Shown piece after piece: positions 59,029 through 64,000 of a stretch of 64,000 nucleotides of DNA. The DNA comes from Takakia lepidozioides. Taxonomy: Eukaryota > Streptophyta > Takakiopsida > Takakiales > Takakiaceae. Position 1 is the first letter of the stretch, and each line of letters starts with the position of its first letter. The notes below the pieces were generated by a model, which did no database searches, was not told the DNA's origin, and saw only the letters and a program-made list of their open reading frames with translations. Position numbers and translations under genes: made by a program. The stretch is taken from positions 52,452,001 to 52,516,000 of the forward strand of contig CM060733.1 of NCBI GenBank assembly GCA_030704615.1. Reading direction: 5' to 3'.

Positions 59029-59490
59029 ATGGGTCTTATAGTTGTCTTCAGTTTTGCCCGACAACTAGTTGAAGAGCAATTGACGTCCATGGTTTCTAGG
59101 ACCATAGATAGTTATCTTTCACCTTTTCTTGCTAGTTGCATGATCGCATCTACCTCCTCCAATCTTTGGATGAGCAAGGGGGGGGTACTGAATTTCAATT
59201 TCATTAGTGTTGAATGGATGCCTCTTCATGTGTTCAATATGGGTTTGTTTGAGGTATATGATTCGTCGGGTCTTGCATGATGGCTATCCAACTCGCACCT
59301 CTTTTGAATAATTTCGGTTGACTAACCCCATCATTGTCGTCTGTAAAGGAAGAAATCCAAGTACTCTAACCTGAAATCTATTATTATTTGTGACCCCTCC
59401 ACTCTGCAAAGGTGTTTGAGGGCACTTGTTTTGGGCATGTTATAGTGTCAAAGGTCTATGTAACAAATGATTATAAGGTAAATTGTGTTT
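59029..59490 (+). pseudogene. hAT-type transposase relic, catalytic-core part
   Basis: 59038-59280 reads FARQLVEEQLTSMVSRTIDS, YLSPFLASCMIASTSSNLWM and VEWMPLHVFNMGLFEVYDSS, the central region of the same kind of hAT-like transposase whose zinc-finger end lies at 61-965. After frame changes FEGTCFGHVIVSKV continues the family (about 59412-59455). It is broken by stops and frameshifts. Confidence 0.55.
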
Positions 59491-59852
59491 GGAAACTTGA
59501 GGAGAAGAAATGGAATGCAACCCAGACGAGATACTTGTCTGCTCTGGAATCAAAAAGGATCCAGGGAATCGAAACCAGAGAAGTAAGAAGAGAAATAGCA
59601 GAATCGAACAGGTGGAAGCAAAAGATCCTTACATTCGAGTCTTCAAGTTCTGATGAGGACGAAAAGCTGAAGTCTACCTTTGACGTACCACAGTCAATGT
59701 TGACCTCTTCTTCGTCTTCGGATGATGATAATCTTAGGAACTGGGCAAGGGCAGGTGAAGCAAGCACTTCTACTAGAGTTTCTATGCCTATCCGGTGCAC
59801 AAGGAATCACAAACGCTGCCTGGTTGAGGCCTACAGCACTCCTTGTCACTGA
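59491..59852 (+). other. Open frame with acidic serine tracts, unrecognised
   Basis: The frame continues from the hAT relic as ALESKRIQGIETREVRREIA, then FESSSSDEDEK and SSSSSDDDN. The Ser/Asp runs resemble phosphorylated acidic linkers of nuclear proteins. It may be an exon captured next to the transposon or chance openness. Confidence 0.25.
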
Positions 59853-60659
59853 GGAGAATTATTCACAGAAGAAGGTGGCCTGCACATACCTCGGACCAGC
59901 ACAAACTCCTCTGTGTTACTAAAGGAGCAATCGGACGACAATGAAAATGACCAGGACACTCAAAGAGACTTCAAACCAATGGAAAGCACGCACTTGACTC
60001 TTTGATTCACTGACATTGGTTGCCGGACCACCCCGGATTCATCTAGTTATATTGACCTCAAGGACTCTATTGCCTAATGCGTCTGTTATTCAATCACCCA
60101 GCTTGAACAGAGTATGTAGGACAAATCTTCAAATGCATGGAAGTGGGAAAGACACCCAACACTGAAAATGCTGCAATAAATCACTGTTGGTTATAATTGA
60201 CTCTGAATATTGTTGTTTGTAAACATGCTTTGCAAGGCTTTTCCTTGTAAAACTTTTACTTGTTTTCTCCCTCAGTGGGGAGGGATTCCAAATGTGTCCA
60301 GTCTTCGTTGAGCATCTTCCTACTTTTTGGAGGTAGTGTCAAGGTCGCTTAAAAGTCTCTTCTAGTATTAAAGGACACCTAAAACTGCTGTGGAAGAAGC
60401 ATGACCATGGCGACATTCAAAGCAAACGTTGTAGCCTGTGGTCTGCAGGGCACTAGTAACTTAGGAAGCAATTAACACATTGTTTATCAAGAGCACCCAA
60501 CGCCAGACAGCATGTTTATGCGATTCTGTCAATCGAGCCTGGGAAATAACGCTACTTGACCCTCCCCTGACTGAATTACAGATTTGCACGGAGGAATTTT
60601 GAAATTTATAAGCAAAGCTGAATTCAAGCTGAATTTCATAGAAAATGTTTCACAAGTAT
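59853..60659. other. Spacer downstream of the BAHD gene
   Basis: No gene is supported. The 3' end of the BAHD transcript should fall here; no clear polyadenylation signal was assigned. Confidence 0.4.
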
Positions 60660-62354
60660 CTATCGTCGGCAGAGCCTTTGGCCGTTTGCGGCTTGTTCCT
60701 TTGTGTACAAAGAAGTTGGAATTCGTGGAATCCCTATGAGTGTGACATCGGTGATGGATGACACACAAGAGAGGAAGTCTGCATCTTCCTGCAGTCTCTT
60801 TGCAGCATCGTGAGGCAGTTTCAAGACTATTTTTACTGTACCATCCTTATGCTGCGGTGTGAAATGGATCAGATAACACGGATCCTTCTCGGTAAAAATA
60901 TGACTGTTGGCAAAAGTCGGGCCCCATCCGAAGTTGAATTGTTCAAGACCTGGGAATCGAGTTGAAGCAGCTGTCATCACATCAGTAGAAGGTCTGAAAG
61001 TACGTGCAAAGAACCATTTCCTTTTTTCTTTCTCCATCATGGTGAGTAAAGACTTGATGTGTTGAGCAGTCAAATCTGCAATCGTCTTGTGCAGCAGGTT
61101 TGCAGCATATGATATTTTATTTCCCAAAAGCTTTCTCACGGTGCTGACTGCCACCGCGTCAAGAAGTGCATTTCCAAAATAATTGTGAGGGAGCTCTGGC
61201 CACCGTTTCCTGCAATCGACGACATTGAAGTATCGAGTTTCTTCCGTATCTTTAAGCAATCGAGCCCGGGTAATGGCCCTCCAGACATGTGCACTGATCA
61301 CAACGTAAGCACTGAACGTTGGCCCATCTGGTGAATCCTCCAAAGCTTTATCTTTGAGCTTCTTTTGCATCGGAAGATAAAAAAAAATGTGCAGCTTAGT
61401 TATTTCAGAGTCCAGGGCAGTTTCCTCCAGGTGACGAAAGAAATTACCCGACAACGGTAACCTATTAACGAAAGCCTTTGAAAAGGAGCTTTCTGTCCAA
61501 TGTGACTCTGATGCCAACTTGATTATATTCGCTCGCGAGCTAAAATTGGGCAGAAGGGAGATACGTTCCCCACGGGCGACCTCTGCCCACGACTTGATAA
61601 ATTGCATCAGCATCATTCCGTCTGCGGTTCCATGGAAGTAGGCATGCCCAATTACATAGCCGCCACACTTGAGATGAGTGATCTGCATATTTCAAAGGCA
61701 ATCAATAGTGTGGTCGTGAACAGAGATCTGCACTCAAAAAGTACACAGAAATGTAGGAAGCTAACCTGGGCACCAAAAAGAGGGTGGCAGGTACCCTCGT
61801 CCTCAAGATTCCAGGGGATTGGTTGGGCAAAGTGTTGATACATGTCAGCCATGTTGTAATTACTTAGCTCCCGCACAGTGATGGGAGCTGAAGCCTCAAC
61901 AAACTCCACCCCTGCGTCGTTACAGTCCACAGCTATCTGCCCGTCTTCGTCTTGTACAAACCGGCCTGCATGGCATGGTCTCCCAACGTCGTTATCTAGT
62001 TTCCCCGAAGCCTATATATCACAGCTGGCATGACAGACTTTGATAATCGCATAAATAGTACTCTAGCCGCCATGGCGTCGACCGTGCTACTGAAGGGTGA
62101 ACGACTTACCTGCAAATGGGTAGTAGTCTGTCAGCGCTCTTGAGAGACTCTCGTTTAGTGTTTCATTGAACTGCTCCACAATGAAGTCTTCTTGAGCTTG
62201 CGTCGAACAAGAGGAGGCATCTGAGGGGAGGTACAAGTTTGAACCAGGTGAGATCGAGGCTGGTAAGTGGGAACCGCTTGAACTCCCGGCTCTCGTGAGG
62301 ACGTGGCGTGGGAACCACCGTGGTTTTTGATAGGACTGTCACTTCCACTGCCAT
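60660..62354 (-). CDS. BAHD acyltransferase, three exons, one apparent frameshift
   Basis: BAHD enzymes transfer acyl groups from acyl-CoA to alcohols or amines in plant secondary metabolism; they act in the cytosol. Inferred exons are 62354-62110 (donor GCAG/GTAAGT), 61965-61766 and 61682-60660. The N-terminus (VEVLSKTT-like, FPLTSLDLTW) and RFVQDEDGQIAVDCNDAGVE are typical. The catalytic HxxxD motif is HGTAD at about 61634-61620, and the structural motif DFGWG appears as NFGWG (about 60945). The exons total 1468 bases, one more than a multiple of three: between LVPP and QEDFIVEQFNETL in exon 1 (about 62185-62245) the frame shifts by one base. Without it the protein would be about 488 residues. 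Either a sequence error or a young pseudogene. Substrate cannot be told. Confidence 0.85.
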
Positions 62355-64000
62355 TTTAAATAATGTAGACTTGTTCAGTGCTGGGACTCTCGCTCCAGCG
62401 CTCGAAAGTTTGCGGATCTAGAGAGCTAGGTGCAAGCTGGAAAGGAAGCCAGAGTCAAAGAGTAAGAAAATGATTGAAGAAAGTCAATGCCGATCGATCA
62501 CGAGTCAGGAAGGAATAGCTAGTCTAGCTGGAATCCACGAACCTCAGGTGGAATGGATAGCATCAAGAATATCTTGAACAAAATCGAGTCCCACTCGGAA
62601 GATAACTCCTTACCTAGAATTACAAATAGCAGATCGCAAGGTACTGGATTCGCACCTAACATAGTGAGCGCTATGAGCTGACTTCAGATGCACCCTCGCT
62701 AGTTGCAAGCTGCGCAAACAACCGTTCTGCAATTCTGTCCAGAGTCACTCAGATTTTCCCTTCGACCACATTCAAATCGAGCTCAACGTCCGATGTCCAC
62801 ACGAGGATCGTGGAGTTCAGCACGCATCTGTCAACCTTGGCCTCCTCACTCTAAAGACTTAACCCTCGCTGAAAACAATGAGTTGATCAACTAACTGGAA
62901 CACCATAGGTGTGAATACATATACAACGTTTGTTATAGGGATAAGGAGAGCAAGACCACATGGGCCTTGTCGCTAACTGTAATGAAGCTATAATTACTGA
63001 TGCAAACGGTGGCCAACTACTATCTAGATTTAAGGAGCGGTGCATTAACGGCTCATAATTTTGTGTGGCCTCGTCGTTATGAGGCTAAGTCAGACGACCG
63101 TCATGCTATAGTTGTGTAGAGATATCTATACGATCTAGTTGACATATACTATCTATATGTAGACAACGATATAGTTGTGTAGTGATATGTATGCGCACAA
63201 CAAACGTGGTATGTGCCCATTACCACTCGGCTACATGCTGGTTGTCTATCCCCCAGGAAAGTACCTGATCAGCTAGCTGCCGGCCAAAGCGTAGAAACTG
63301 ATGCTCAACTAGTCCACTTTATAACTCAAGCTGATGGACTAATGAACGTGTAACATTATTGTCCCTCTTTCAAAGCTTCGATAGACGGCTCCTCAGGCAC
63401 ACACGGTAGATCAGTCATATTGTCAAACAGTCTAGCAGAGAGCCCCGTGTCATGCATGGGCACATAGTATATGGTCCTCAAGCAATTCTTAGAAAACCAA
63501 AAAAAGACACATAAAACTCAGCTAGAATACCTTCTGTTTTGCTTGATGGTTTCATCCGACTCATATTAAATTAACTCAAGGAGGATGCTCAAAATACTCC
63601 TGCAAAGCACCAGTTTTAACATAAGACTATTTTTTTCTGAAATCTGCCATGCATAACAGCAAGATTCTGTAGTTACTGGTGGCATACGCGCTACATCTGT
63701 TTAAAAACATGCACATTAACCATGACAGTTGTGTTGAATTTCATCGTGTATACGATGAATGATTCGCTGGACACATAGATGAATTAGTATGCCAGATCAT
63801 AGGACTCAAATTATTTCCCGCCTAACTGGCTATGGCATCTCTCTGATCTGGTGTAGTTAGATATATGCTTGTAAGTACTCTCTACCTTGTAACGTTGTAT
63901 GAGCATGTCGTTGCTCCGTTTCTTACAATAGCTGAATACCAAGTAAGAGGTGAAGGAAATCACCGTTGTGGAGAAATTCAATGGAGAAAATTATCATCTG
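62355..64000. other. Gene-free end of the window
   Basis: This is the upstream region of the BAHD gene. 63105-63210 has paired GTTGTGTAG...GATAT motifs, with a segment similar in reverse to 1735-1780. No gene is supported; only short open frames (for example 62703-62894) without motifs. Confidence 0.45.

Overview
The window looks like a land-plant nuclear genome. Genes carry GT-AG introns, and the families seen are plant ones: DYW-type PPR proteins, a plant polyphenol oxidase, a BAHD acyltransferase, a trihelix-like protein and chromovirus retrotransposons. At least five decayed PPR pieces and several degraded transposase relics suggest a seed-free plant (fern, lycophyte or moss). That placement is an inference from family flavour, not a proof. 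Most of the window is transposon-derived; only three loci look like host genes.

Layout. 1-1.0 kb: zinc-finger part of a dead hAT-type transposase, followed by a hAT-type MITE (1029-1654). 1.9-22.8 kb: a nested retrotransposon block. An old minus-strand Ty3/gypsy relic carries a cytosine-5 DNA methyltransferase (C5-MTase) domain in frame upstream of an integrase zinc finger. It is split by a very young chromovirus (3445-10453, target duplication CAAGC). Next come a broken PPR-DYW gene carrying a rearranged hAT MITE (10.75-12.7 kb), a second, decayed copy of the same chromovirus (13405-20297), a CACAGCC-type array and a tandem hairpin repeat. 24.8-27.8 kb: a four-exon polyphenol oxidase gene on the minus strand that looks intact. 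28.5-29.0 kb: a complete 508-bp hAT MITE.

31-46 kb: unrecognised decayed coding pieces, a 250-bp inverted repeat pair, PPR relics, and a MULE transposase pseudogene with a SWIM zinc finger (43.1-45.8 kb). 46.9-47.4 kb: a Harbinger-like MITE with TTA duplications. 50.3-54.0 kb: a probable six-exon plus-strand gene whose second half resembles trihelix (Myb/SANT-like) proteins. 56.2-56.8 kb: a third intact hAT MITE. 56.9-59.5 kb: a relic with an RNase H motif (LINE type) and another hAT transposase piece. 60.7-62.4 kb: a three-exon BAHD acyltransferase gene with one apparent frameshift.

The most interesting feature is the methyltransferase-bearing retroelement. Its reading frame runs on unbroken in phase across the chromovirus insertion once one copy of the target duplication is discounted. 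The MITE family is also notable: three copies have clear 8-bp duplications, and a fourth has been cut by an inversion and differs from its relative by a precise 67-bp internal flip. No RNA genes, CRISPR arrays or bacterial features were seen.
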